In this document: positions 16,585-24,798 of the stretch, one piece after another
How positions within the stretch are numbered: position 1 is the stretch's first letter
How the letters are laid out: each line of letters starts with the position of its first letter
NCBI GenBank assembly: GCA_036156195.1
Contig: JAYZUZ010000001.1
Coordinates: 62,001 to 126,000, forward strand
Length of the DNA: 64,000 bases
Source of the DNA: Abyssibacter sp036156195
GTDB lineage: Bacteria > Pseudomonadota > Gammaproteobacteria > Nevskiales > OUC007
Reading direction: 5' to 3'
The notes under the pieces: generated by a model
Seen by the model: only the letters and a program-made list of their open reading frames with translations
Told to the model about the DNA's origin: nothing
The model's database searches: none
Position numbers and translations under genes: made by a program

Positions 16585-17607
16585 GTGACAGATCACTATC
16601 ACAATGCGGCGTCCGACCATTTTGGCCTGTCGTCTGGACAGAAAGACTTTAATTTGCATCGCATCGTGCGACTTGCAGCGCTCGCAACCGCCTGCAAATT
16701 CGCCGCGTTCTCCGTGCGCGAGGGCGGACACCATGTCTATCTCGCCTGCTTTGGCGAAGACTGGGGCGTTGTTCAGAGTGACTTCACGATCTGTAACCGA
16801 GTGGCTGAAACGGGCGAGCCGGTTTTCATGCGGTCGCTGCATAAGCTGCCCGACTACCGGGACCTGCCCGTTGTCGCGGGTGGTATCGGAATTCGCTCTT
16901 ACGGCGGTGTCCCTGTGTTGGCTGCGGACAAGTCACTGCTGGGCGTGTTGTGTGTGATGACGGATCAGGACCGCTCGCTGGATACCGTGGTGAACCGCCG
17001 CATCCTTGTCGACTGCTCCCGGTTGATCGAGGACACGGTTGAGCTGCGAGGCGAAGCCCTGCGTGATGCGCTGACACAGCTTCGGAACAAGCGATTCTTT
17101 CTTGAGCGCCTGGGTGTCGAATGGATGCGGGCGCGCCGCAACGAGGATGAGATCACCGTGCTGGTGATCGATATCGACCATTTCAAGCGCTACAACGATT
17201 CGCTCGGCCACCAGGCTGGAGATGTCGCGCTGCGGCGCGTCGCGGATATCCTCGGGGCACGGGTCCGTCGTGCAACCGATGTGGTTGCTCGGTTCGGGGG
17301 TGAAGAGTTTGTCGTTTTGCTTCCGGAAACAGGCCACGTCGAGGGGCTACAGATTGCTGAGCAGCTTTGTGCTTCCGTGCGCCGGGCCGCGATTCCGCAT
17401 CCAGGAACGCCCCGGGGCACCGACCCTCTACTCACGATTTCTGTTGGTCATTGCAGTCTGCGTGTTGACGCTGCGGTGTATGAGTCCATGACCGAAGACG
17501 CTTTATTCGAACGCGCTGATGCGGCGCTTTACAAAGCCAAACAGGCTGGCCGGAACTGCGTGCGATCAGCCGGTGAGTGGCTGGTCCAGGGTCAGCGCGC
17601 CGGGTGA
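16585..17607 (+). CDS. GAF-GGDEF diguanylate cyclase
   Basis: A soluble 340-residue protein: an N-terminal GAF domain (FAAFSVREGGHHVYLACFG through YGGVPVLAADKSLLGVLCV), a linker helix, and a C-terminal GGDEF domain. The active site is RFGGEEF and RATD sits five residues upstream, so product inhibition via the I-site should work. The substrate-binding segment DIDHFKRYNDSLGHQAGD is intact. GTG start after a run of seven G residues serving as ribosome-binding site. It is the second diguanylate cyclase in the window; this one senses a cytoplasmic cue. Confidence 0.93.
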   Translation: MTDHYHNAASDHFGLSSGQKDFNLHRIVRLAALATACKFAAFSVREGGHHVYLACFGEDWGVVQSDFTICNRVAETGEPVFMRSLHKLPDYRDLPVVAGGIGIRSYGGVPVLAADKSLLGVLCVMTDQDRSLDTVVNRRILVDCSRLIEDTVELRGEALRDALTQLRNKRFFLERLGVEWMRARRNEDEITVLVIDIDHFKRYNDSLGHQAGDVALRRVADILGARVRRATDVVARFGGEEFVVLLPETGHVEGLQIAEQLCASVRRAAIPHPGTPRGTDPLLTISVGHCSLRVDAAVYESMTEDALFERADAALYKAKQAGRNCVRSAGEWLVQGQRAG

Positions 17608-17614
17608 TCGATTA

Positions 17615-17645
17615 GCCCCGAAGGTGGATGTGCCACCCCCGGGGC
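17615..17645. terminator. Hairpin between convergent diguanylate cyclase and protease genes
   Basis: GCCCCG pairs with CGGGGC on the outside and GGTGG with CCACC on the inside, around a short loop. It lies between two converging genes. No U-run follows, so factor-independent termination is uncertain. Confidence 0.4.
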
Positions 17646-17666
17646 CGTGCAATCGCCGGTTTCCGA

Positions 17667-20600
17667 CTAGCCGCGACGGCGGGCCAGCAGGCCCAGCAGG
17701 AGCAGGCTGGTCCACCACTCCAGTGCACCGCCACTGCCCGTGGGCGGGTTCCGGTCAGCGGGGTCATCGCCAGGTGTGGGCTCATCGTCGGGCGGGGTAT
17801 CCGTCAGGTCGGTGACGTTGAACTCCACGACCATGATGGCGACGTCGGTGACGCTGCTGCTGCCCGAGTTGACCTCGACCAGGCCCACCCAGGTGTCGCC
17901 CACTTCGAAGCCGGATTCGCTCCAGGCCAAGCTGATGTCAAACGGTTCACCGGCGCTGGTCGGGCTGGGGGCGGTGGCCGTCAGATTGCCCAGGTCCTCG
18001 GCGGGGATGACGGTGGTGGAGAGCGTCACGGCATCGGCACCGCTACCGGTGAGCCAGTTCTGCACCAGGATCCAGTAGGTGCCGGCTTCCGGAGCCACCA
18101 GCGTGCATTGTTCCAGGGCGGCTGCCGTTGCGGCGGCGCAGAGTTCCTCACCCTCATCCGGCAGACCATCGCCGTTGTTGTCCTTGCCGACGAACAGGTC
18201 CATATCGGCCGAGGTGGTTTCGCTGATGCGCGTATCCAGCAGCTTGCCGCCTGGCTCGGGGACCTCGACCAGCACGAAGAACGTACCGGCTGCGGGGTCC
18301 GGATCATCCGGGCCGCTATGCGGACCGTCATAGGGATCCAGCACGGTCGGGTCCTGGGTCATCGTGCGCTCGGTCGTTAGCCCACGCTGCATGCCCGAGA
18401 TGGTGGGCGTAAAGGAGGCAATATCGATCTGCGAGACAAAGTCCTCGATCGTGACGCTGCCCTGGTAGGTGGTGATGTCGAAGCTGCGGGTCTCCGGAAT
18501 CGGACCAATGCGCACGGCCATCGGCAGGTGTGCGACGGGGATAGCCGCGTCAGCTGGGGTGAAGACGACATCGGCAAAGGCCCAGCGATTGATTTGCAGG
18601 CCCTCGACATCAGCGGTGACGGACAGGGTGATGTCCTCCCCCGCACCCAGGCTGAAGCTGGCGGGTTCCACGGTCACAGGCAAGCCGTCGGGCGAGCTCA
18701 CGGACACGGTCCAGTCGGTTGCCACAGCACCCGTCAGCGTACGCGTCCAGCTGCAGCTGCCCAGGCAGTTGCCATGACCCAGGCTGGGCAGGTTCAGCGT
18801 GGTGGGATCGCCGCCTGCGGCCGGATCGGCGGCGGTGTAGTTGGCCTCGATCTCACTCATCAAGAAGCCTGCGCGAGCGGCTTGGGTCAGATCGACCCGA
18901 CCCGCACCCACGTCCAGCGCATCGGCTGGGGTCACGCCGTCTTCCTTCACCAGGCCATCGGTGCCGGTCTTGCCGCGCACCACGTAGGCCGTGGTCATCA
19001 GCGCCGATTTGACCTGGTCGGGCGTCCAGTCGGGCTGCAGCGCCCGGATCAGCGCGGCGGCACCCGCGGTGTGGGGGCTGGACATTGAGGTGCCGCTGAT
19101 GACGCCGTATTCAGGGGCGGTGGACGGGTTGGTCAGGTCGGTGAGCACGGCGGCCAGAATGTCCACGCCTGGCGCGGTGATGTCGGGCTTGACCAGTCCG
19201 GGGGCGGACGGGTTCTGGCCGCGCGAGCTGAAGCCGGCCATGACATCGCCGTTTTCGCGTGCAGCCACGGCAGTTGTGCCTTCGATTTGTGCCACATGGT
19301 CATCGCCGCCGTCGGCCAGCCAGGCCTTGAGCACCACGCCGTCGTCGTAGGAGATATGCACGCCCGGAATCACGTAGCCATCCGCCACCAGGCTGTTGCC
19401 ATTGGCCGAATCATTGGCCAGCACAAAGCCGCCTGCACCGCCGGCTTCGACGTTTTCGGCTTTTTCGACACGGGCGTTGATGCCGCGGTCGCAGACCACG
19501 ATCTCACCATTGAAGGTGCCTGCGGTGTAGGGCGTCTGGCACAGCGGATCGCCATAGTCGCCGGCATAGACAATCCGGGTTTCGGGCAGGGCGCTGGTCA
19601 GGCTCTTACCGGCGATGTCTGCCGGTGCTGCGGACTGCCCACCGGCCATGCCGATTAGGCGATTGCCCAGTGAGCGGTCATGTGTGGAGGCGGCTACGCT
19701 GGTCAGCCAGGGGGCATCGGCCGGTGAGCCCAGCGTTGCGGCCTTGGGGCCGTCGTTGCCCGCCGAGGTGGCGACAAAAATCCCGGCGGCCTGCGCGGCG
19801 AGAAAGCCCAGCGCACCAGAGTCGCTCCATGGATCGCCGGCCGGCCCGCCAATCGAGAAGTTAATGACATCGACGCCGTCTGCCACGGCCTGATCGATGG
19901 CGGCATCGGTCTCAGGCGTGAGGCAGGTGCCGATGGCCGGTGTCGTCACGCAACCCTTGTAGGAAATTATGTTGGCATGTGGCGCCACGCCGCTGATGCG
20001 ACGGTCCAGGTCGATGGTGGGTGCGGATAGCACGGCATCCACCACATTGCCGGCCGTCGTCGATGCCGTGTGGCTACCATGACCGTTGTCGTCATGTGGC
20101 GTCGTGCCGGTGAAATCCCACACGCCGATGAGTTTGTCGTTGCAGAACGGCTGGCCGGTCACCGGGTCACACGCGCCCACATAGGCCGGCAGGCCCGTGA
20201 TGGGATCGGTTAGCGGGTTTTCGTGGACGTAGCCATCGACCGGGCCGGTGGCTGCGAAGGAAGGGTGATCGTGGTTAATCCCGGAATCGATGACGCCGAC
20301 CACAATGCCCTCGCCCCGCGTACCGATACCGTTGTAGGTGCCGGTGCCGTCATACGCGCTGTCTGCACCAATCCAGGCCGGGCCATTGTCTGTTTGCAGT
20401 GTGAGGGCGACGCCGGCTTCCACCCGGCGGACGCCAGGCAGGCCGGCGACCACACGGGCTTCGTCCGGGCTCATGATGGCCGTGAATCCGCTCAGCGCGT
20501 AGCGCAGGCGACGGCGAATGGTGAGGTCACGGCCCAGTGCGGCTTCGGCGGCCGTGATGAGCGCATCGTGTTGGGTGTCCAGAAAGCCAAGATAGGCCAC

Positions 20601-20885
20601 GGCATCGGCGGAATTCACATCCAGCCGGCGCTCGCCGCGGACACGGGGGGTGGTAGCGGCCAGTCCGTCGATGCCGCCGGCATACAGGGCCAGTGGTTGG
20701 GCCTGGTGCAGCACGATGTAGGTATCGCCTGCTGCCCGGTCTTCGTAGGCGACCTCGCCGGGCCCGGGTGCCCAGTTGACGGTTTGTGCCTGTACGCCAG
20801 GCGCGCAAACCGCAGCGGCTGCTGCAGTCAGCCAAAAGGCCAGGCGGCGCTGAACCCCCGGCCGAGTCGATGTCCGGTTCAACAT
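17667..20885 (-). CDS. Secreted S8 (subtilisin-like) serine protease with PA insert and GlyGly-CTERM tail
   Basis: About 1072 residues starting at the ATG at 20885 (GGGG upstream). The signal peptide is followed by an inhibitor-I9-like propeptide and the S8 catalytic core: Asp in VGVIDSGINHDHPSF, His in GHGSHTAS, Ser in SGTSMSSPHTAGAAALI. A protease-associated insert lies between His and Ser (IVVCDRGINARVEKAEN). The C-terminal half has Ig-like and pre-peptidase-type beta domains. It ends in a Gly/Ser stretch, a hydrophobic segment WWTSLLLLGLLA and RRRG, the GlyGly-CTERM arrangement cut by rhombosortase. The protease is thus expected to be exported by type II secretion and processed at the surface. 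No rhombosortase gene is visible here. Confidence 0.93.
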   Translation of the reverse strand: MLNRTSTRPGVQRRLAFWLTAAAAAVCAPGVQAQTVNWAPGPGEVAYEDRAAGDTYIVLHQAQPLALYAGGIDGLAATTPRVRGERRLDVNSADAVAYLGFLDTQHDALITAAEAALGRDLTIRRRLRYALSGFTAIMSPDEARVVAGLPGVRRVEAGVALTLQTDNGPAWIGADSAYDGTGTYNGIGTRGEGIVVGVIDSGINHDHPSFAATGPVDGYVHENPLTDPITGLPAYVGACDPVTGQPFCNDKLIGVWDFTGTTPHDDNGHGSHTASTTAGNVVDAVLSAPTIDLDRRISGVAPHANIISYKGCVTTPAIGTCLTPETDAAIDQAVADGVDVINFSIGGPAGDPWSDSGALGFLAAQAAGIFVATSAGNDGPKAATLGSPADAPWLTSVAASTHDRSLGNRLIGMAGGQSAAPADIAGKSLTSALPETRIVYAGDYGDPLCQTPYTAGTFNGEIVVCDRGINARVEKAENVEAGGAGGFVLANDSANGNSLVADGYVIPGVHISYDDGVVLKAWLADGGDDHVAQIEGTTAVAARENGDVMAGFSSRGQNPSAPGLVKPDITAPGVDILAAVLTDLTNPSTAPEYGVISGTSMSSPHTAGAAALIRALQPDWTPDQVKSALMTTAYVVRGKTGTDGLVKEDGVTPADALDVGAGRVDLTQAARAGFLMSEIEANYTAADPAAGGDPTTLNLPSLGHGNCLGSCSWTRTLTGAVATDWTVSVSSPDGLPVTVEPASFSLGAGEDITLSVTADVEGLQINRWAFADVVFTPADAAIPVAHLPMAVRIGPIPETRSFDITTYQGSVTIEDFVSQIDIASFTPTISGMQRGLTTERTMTQDPTVLDPYDGPHSGPDDPDPAAGTFFVLVEVPEPGGKLLDTRISETTSADMDLFVGKDNNGDGLPDEGEELCAAATAAALEQCTLVAPEAGTYWILVQNWLTGSGADAVTLSTTVIPAEDLGNLTATAPSPTSAGEPFDISLAWSESGFEVGDTWVGLVEVNSGSSSVTDVAIMVVEFNVTDLTDTPPDDEPTPGDDPADRNPPTGSGGALEWWTSLLLLGLLARRRG

Positions 20886-21116
20886 GTCATGTCCCCCAGT
20901 GAGATGGAACGCCACCCGGCATGGCAGCAGCCGGGTGGGGGTGGTCTGTTGGCTGGGGCGGTGCCAGCCAGTCTGTGGGAATAATAAGCCACGAGCGTGC
21001 CAACACCTGGCCTTAGTCGCAGATCAAGGGCGTTGATCGGCCGAGCGGCGGTGTGTGGTCGGCTGACCGGTGTTCCGTCATTGGGAGGGGCGCGGCACCG
21101 GGCGGGCGCCGATGGC

Positions 21117-22049
21117 CTAGTGGCTCAGAAAGCCCAGGTAGGCAGCGGCAACTGCCGCGCTGTGGTCCAGCATGGGCAGGTGGCCACAGTCCGGGGGTGT
21201 CTCGACAACCGTTTGATGGCGGTTCTGGAACTGCGCGGCGCCGCTGGCATTGAAGATACGGTCCTGCTGGCACCAGTACACGAACAGTGGTCGGTCCATT
21301 TGCTGGAGCAGTGGCGCGATTGCCGGCAGGTGGCTTAAGTCCTGGGACTCCGCCCAGATGCGCCGGTTGAGTGCGGCTTGCTCCACTTCGGCAGCGGTCC
21401 AGTAGGTCAGTACCGGCCCCGGAATAAAGGGCTCCGTCGGGAACAGCCAGGCGTTGCGGGCCTCGAAGGCTTCGGCCGAATCCACGACCAGCGGGTACTC
21501 GCCCCGTCGCAGCGCGCGGTCCATGTCGCTCGCCACCGGGCTGCCCACGCCCAGCGGGCCGCCAATCAGGGCCAGGCTCGCTACCGCCTCGGGTTGTTGT
21601 TCCGCCAGCAGGGCGGCAATCGGTGCACCCATGGAGTTGGCCGCGAGATGGACCGGGCCCAGGCCCAGGTCGGCGATGATCTCCGCAAGCCGCGCGGCCT
21701 GCTGCTCTAGGCGGTAACCGCCGGCGGGTAATGGAGAGTTCTCTCCAAAGCCTGGCAAATCGATGAGCACGACGCGGTAGTGGTCTTTCATGCGTCGCGC
21801 CATATCCACCCAGTGCTCCTTGCGCCCGTACACGCCATGCACAAACAGGACAGGCGGCCCCGAGCCGGCGACGAAGGCCTGTACAGGGCCGGCACTGGTG
21901 TCGATGGCGGTTCGCTCGAAGCCCATCGCGGCGCGGTTGGCTTCCAGCAGCCAGGGGCCCACCCATTGCGCGGGGAGCAGCGCGTAGCCTGCCGCCAGCA
22001 GCAGGACAGGGGCGAGCAGGGCAATAGCGCGTGTTCTTCGAGTCATCAT
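21117..22049 (-). CDS. Membrane-anchored alpha/beta hydrolase
   Basis: About 310 residues with an N-terminal membrane anchor (TRAIALLAPVLLLAAGYALL). Motifs: VLFVHGVYGRKEHW, LIDLPGFGENS, the nucleophile elbow AANSMGAPIA, the acid near YWCQQDRIF, and the catalytic His in PPDCGHLPMLD. It is a distant relative of the hydrolase at 10469. Start ATG at 22049; another ATG is five codons upstream. Divergent from the metal-dependent hydrolase gene. Substrate unknown. Confidence 0.85.
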   Translation of the reverse strand: MMTRRTRAIALLAPVLLLAAGYALLPAQWVGPWLLEANRAAMGFERTAIDTSAGPVQAFVAGSGPPVLFVHGVYGRKEHWVDMARRMKDHYRVVLIDLPGFGENSPLPAGGYRLEQQAARLAEIIADLGLGPVHLAANSMGAPIAALLAEQQPEAVASLALIGGPLGVGSPVASDMDRALRRGEYPLVVDSAEAFEARNAWLFPTEPFIPGPVLTYWTAAEVEQAALNRRIWAESQDLSHLPAIAPLLQQMDRPLFVYWCQQDRIFNASGAAQFQNRHQTVVETPPDCGHLPMLDHSAAVAAAYLGFLSH

Positions 22050-22198
22050 CCAAGGGCTGGGCACAGGCCGGAATAGGCCAGGGCCGGGTACTGTGCGCGG
22101 CAGCTACGCCCGGTGCAACGCTTGGCCTTGCGCGGCACTGCGCCGGCTGTGCGCATTGGCTAAGCTGTGCACCGGCCCAGTCGACGGAGCGACACGTG

Positions 22199-23071
22199 AT
22201 GCGTACCAGGCAAGCCCACAAAGAACCCATCGTGGTTCGCGAGCAACTGGATTTTCAGCTGGACGGGGATGACATCCCCAAATATTGGATGGCCGGTAAC
22301 CCGCTGAAATCCCGCGTGTTTGACGCAGTGCAGGCCACCTTCCCCGACGGCGAGCGCTACTTCATCAACTCGGTACGCGCCTTTCGCGACCGCATCGAAG
22401 ACCCCGCCCTGCGACGGGACGTGAAGGACTTCATGCGCCAGGAAGGCCAGCACGGCATGGTGCACACGCAGTACAACCAGCGACTGGACCGGCAGGGCAT
22501 CGTCACCGATGCCTTCACCCGGCATACCCGCCGTGTGGAGCAGGTTCGGCGCAAGCGCTACTCGCCTGAATACAACCTCGCCATGACCGCCGCACTGGAG
22601 CACTTCACCGCCATGATGGCGGACCTGTTCTTTGCCGAAAAATCCATGCTGGCCGATGCCGACGAGCGCGTGCGCGCCATGTTCGCCTGGCATGCCATCG
22701 AAGAGATGGAACACAAGGCCGTGGCTTTCGACGTGATGCAAAAAGTGGCCAAGGTCGGCTACTTCAAGCGCTGCGCAGCGATGACGCACGCCACCTTCGC
22801 CTTCAGCCTCTACACCCTCATCTCGCCCTGGTTCATGCTGCGCATGGACGGTTACAGCCCGTCCGAGGCGATGAAGCTCTACATCCAGAACACCCCCTGG
22901 CTGTTCGGCAAGGTGTTGGGCCGGTTATTGCCGATGATCGCCCGCTACTACCGCCCCGGCTTCCACCCCGAAGACGTGCCCACCGTGCACAACTACATGG
23001 AATGGGTGGAGGCGTATCAGGCCCAGGGACCGCTGGCCGCGGGCGAGGCGATGTACGCGGCAGCGCGGTAG
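22199..23071 (+). CDS. Metal-dependent hydrolase, PF10118 family
   Basis: A 290-residue helical protein of the PF10118 family. Characteristic segments: PKYWMAGNPLKSRVFDA, FPDGERYFINSVRAF, FMRQEGQHGMVH, and HAIEEMEHKAVAFDVMQ with conserved Glu and His suited to a ferritin-like metal centre. A hydrophobic region (FAFSLYTLISPWFMLR) suggests membrane association. The catalytic reaction of this family is not established. The ATG at 22199 is family-consistent. This appears to be the last core gene before the accessory island. Confidence 0.85.
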   Translation: MRTRQAHKEPIVVREQLDFQLDGDDIPKYWMAGNPLKSRVFDAVQATFPDGERYFINSVRAFRDRIEDPALRRDVKDFMRQEGQHGMVHTQYNQRLDRQGIVTDAFTRHTRRVEQVRRKRYSPEYNLAMTAALEHFTAMMADLFFAEKSMLADADERVRAMFAWHAIEEMEHKAVAFDVMQKVAKVGYFKRCAAMTHATFAFSLYTLISPWFMLRMDGYSPSEAMKLYIQNTPWLFGKVLGRLLPMIARYYRPGFHPEDVPTVHNYMEWVEAYQAQGPLAAGEAMYAAAR

Positions 23072-23175
23072 CTGAAGCGACCGTCTGGCAACGGGTTGTA
23101 TCGATCATGTCGCGGGTGGTCATCGCGACTGGAGTGACTGGCTTGGCCCCATCGCGTGAAGCTGCGCGCATGAAT

Positions 23176-23541
23176 CTAGCGCGGTTCTGCATCCGTACGG
23201 GCCGTGGCTTCTAGCGGCAGGTCCCGCTTCCTGGAGTCGTGGCTATAGTCTTCGTTGAGCGCGCGCTCAATGACGAGGGGTAGGCGTGTCCTGCCCTTCG
23301 ATCAGATTGCTTTAGTAGCAGTTCATCGCACGGACAGCCGCCGCCAGCGCGTGCGCGATTTGGGGTGGTGGCTGCGGCGAAGCCCGGTTGGCTTTTCCGT
23401 TAGTTCGACGGCCAGAGCAGCAAGTTGCGTCCGGTGCTTGGAGCTTTCTCGTATCAGCGGGGGCTCCATGGCTGCGGGTATTTCGTGCCGGTCGATGGGC
23501 GCTTTTGTGTCCGCTTCCATGCCCGGTTGGTTCTCGCTCAT
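23176..23541 (-). pseudogene. Decayed N-terminal fragment of a Fic-family protein
   Basis: The reading starts MSENQPGMEADTKAPIDRHE, continues through MEPPLIRESSKHRTQLAALA to TGLRRS, the N-terminal pattern of Fic (AMPylase) proteins. It then jumps frame to PPPQIAHALAAAVRAMNCY, hits a TAA where a Tyr codon is expected, reads on as SNLIEGQDT, shifts again to VIERALNEDYSHDSRKRDL, and ends at a TAG at 23176. At least one nonsense change and two frameshifts are therefore present. The catalytic Fic motif (HPFxxGNGR) is absent. This is a dead remnant marking the left part of the island. Confidence 0.75.
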
Positions 23542-23892
23542 ACGTCATCATTCTCAGTTACTTATCTCGTTAGCCAGGGGGAAAGTGCTGCCTTGATGTC
23601 CGGTTTGATGTCCACTTGCTGTGACGCGTCCTGTCGGAGTGGCAGATCCGATCCCCTCATTGCGGTCCGCTGCGGTGATGTCCACCTCTTACTTTCCGGT
23701 GATTCGGCTATACGTGCTCATACGCTCCTAGCGGGCAATGCGCCAGAAAGCTCAACGATCTACCTATTGCAGATTTGGGGAAGCTTACGAGAGCACCACT
23801 ACGCCTCATTAGTGACTGCCTGATGAGCCTCCTCTTCGTCAGAACGGCGCAGTACGATAATTTCATACACACATCTGTCAGGAGATCGAACA
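23542..23892 (+). other. Non-coding stretch upstream of parD
   Basis: No convincing gene is seen. Composition is lower in GC than the core genes. Just before parD there is a TACGATAAT element (about 23855-23863), a plausible -10, and AGGAG at about 23880 as ribosome-binding site. The remainder looks like decayed island DNA. Confidence 0.4.
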
Positions 23893-24141
23893 GTGGCAAT
23901 GACAAGAAAGACCATTACCGTGACTGACCAACAAGAATCGAGGATTCGCAGCCAGATTCAATCCGGCGAATTCGGCAATGACAGTGAATACATCCGAGAG
24001 TTAATCCGTCAGGATCGAATGGAAAAGCAGGCGCTGGCAGATCTCCGACAAGTACTCGCCCTTGGCGAGGCAAGCGGCGACTCCGTCCCGCTTGATATGG
24101 ATGCGATCAAGGCGTCTGCGCGCCGCAAAGCGGCACCCTAG
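23893..24141 (+). CDS. parD: ParD-type antitoxin
   Basis: An 82-residue antitoxin: an N-terminal ribbon-helix-helix DNA-binding part (KTITVTDQQESRIRSQIQSG, then DSEYIRELIRQDR) and a C-terminal helix (LRQVLALGEASGDSVPL) that would wrap the toxin. GTG start with AGGAG upstream. It should repress its own promoter and neutralise ParE. The adjoining parE frame is broken, so this is now probably a solitary antitoxin unless the frameshift is a sequencing error. Confidence 0.92.
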   Translation: MAMTRKTITVTDQQESRIRSQIQSGEFGNDSEYIRELIRQDRMEKQALADLRQVLALGEASGDSVPLDMDAIKASARRKAAP

Positions 24142-24458
24142 ATGACTGGCAACAGCCTAAGCGTTTCGCTACGGCCGCTGGCGGTTGCCGACTTGGAAGA
24201 TATACATGGCGCCACACGGCCCAAACACGGAATGTCGATCAGGTAGACAAATATCTCGACCAGATTGAGCAGCGACTCGCACTGCTCGCTGAGAATCCAT
24301 CCCTAGGGACGGATTACTCACACGTTGGTCCTGGTGTGCAGCGCTACCAGGTCGGTCGCCACGGGGTCTTCTATCGCACAGACGAAAATCAGCTGGTCGT
24401 CATTCGTGTAATGCACGACCGGATGGATGCACCTCGAAGACTCTCCGACAATGAATAA
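24142..24458 (+). pseudogene. parE: ParE-type toxin gene with frameshift
   Basis: The ATG immediately follows the parD stop. Frame 1 gives MTGNSLSVSLRPLAVADLED then I, and runs out of family sense. Removing the two bases CA at 24205-24206 restores W-R-H-T-A-Q-T-R-N-V-D and continues through VDKYLDQIEQRLALLAENPS, RYQVGRHGVFYRTD and VIRVMHDRMD to a TAA at 24456. Those are ParE/RelE-fold hallmarks, including the C-terminal Arg/His segment. The gene is thus intact apart from a +2 (or -1) shift near codon 21, which should abolish toxin production. Confidence 0.8.
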
Positions 24459-24545
24459 CTACCGTGCTGAGGATCCGGCATTGCTCTTAGTAAGCCGGCG
24501 ACGGACTGCCCGGTGCCAGTAGCGGACTATTACGTCGTTCAGTTC

Positions 24546-24638
24546 TCAATCGTCGAAGAAACAGGCACATCGGTTGTTGCCGCGCTGAATCACGTGCAGC
24601 GGCGTACCGGGAAGAATGACTCGGGCTCGACGGGGCAC
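24546..24638 (-). pseudogene. N-terminal stub of a REP-associated (Y1) transposase
   Basis: From a GTG at 24638 the frame reads PRRARVILPGTPLHVIQRGN then NRCACFFDD and a stop. This is the N-terminal signature of REP-associated tyrosine transposases (typically PRRARI-LP-x-P-x-H-x-IQRGNNR). The HuH and tyrosine motifs are missing because the frame ends after 30 codons. Upstream is the GGGGACAGACCACGG-type sequence usually seen before such genes. It is a remnant, not a functional element. Confidence 0.7.
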
Positions 24639-24798
24639 GGTGGAGTCACCTGACCTGCGAAGGCCGATATTCGATCCTCGCAGGAAACCGTGGTCTGTCC
24701 CCTATTACTGCTCGTTTGTGCTCAGACAACAAGGTCTGATCGCAGTGGTGATTGTTGGAATGCGCATGGCGGGCAATGCCATGCGTATGGCAGATGAG

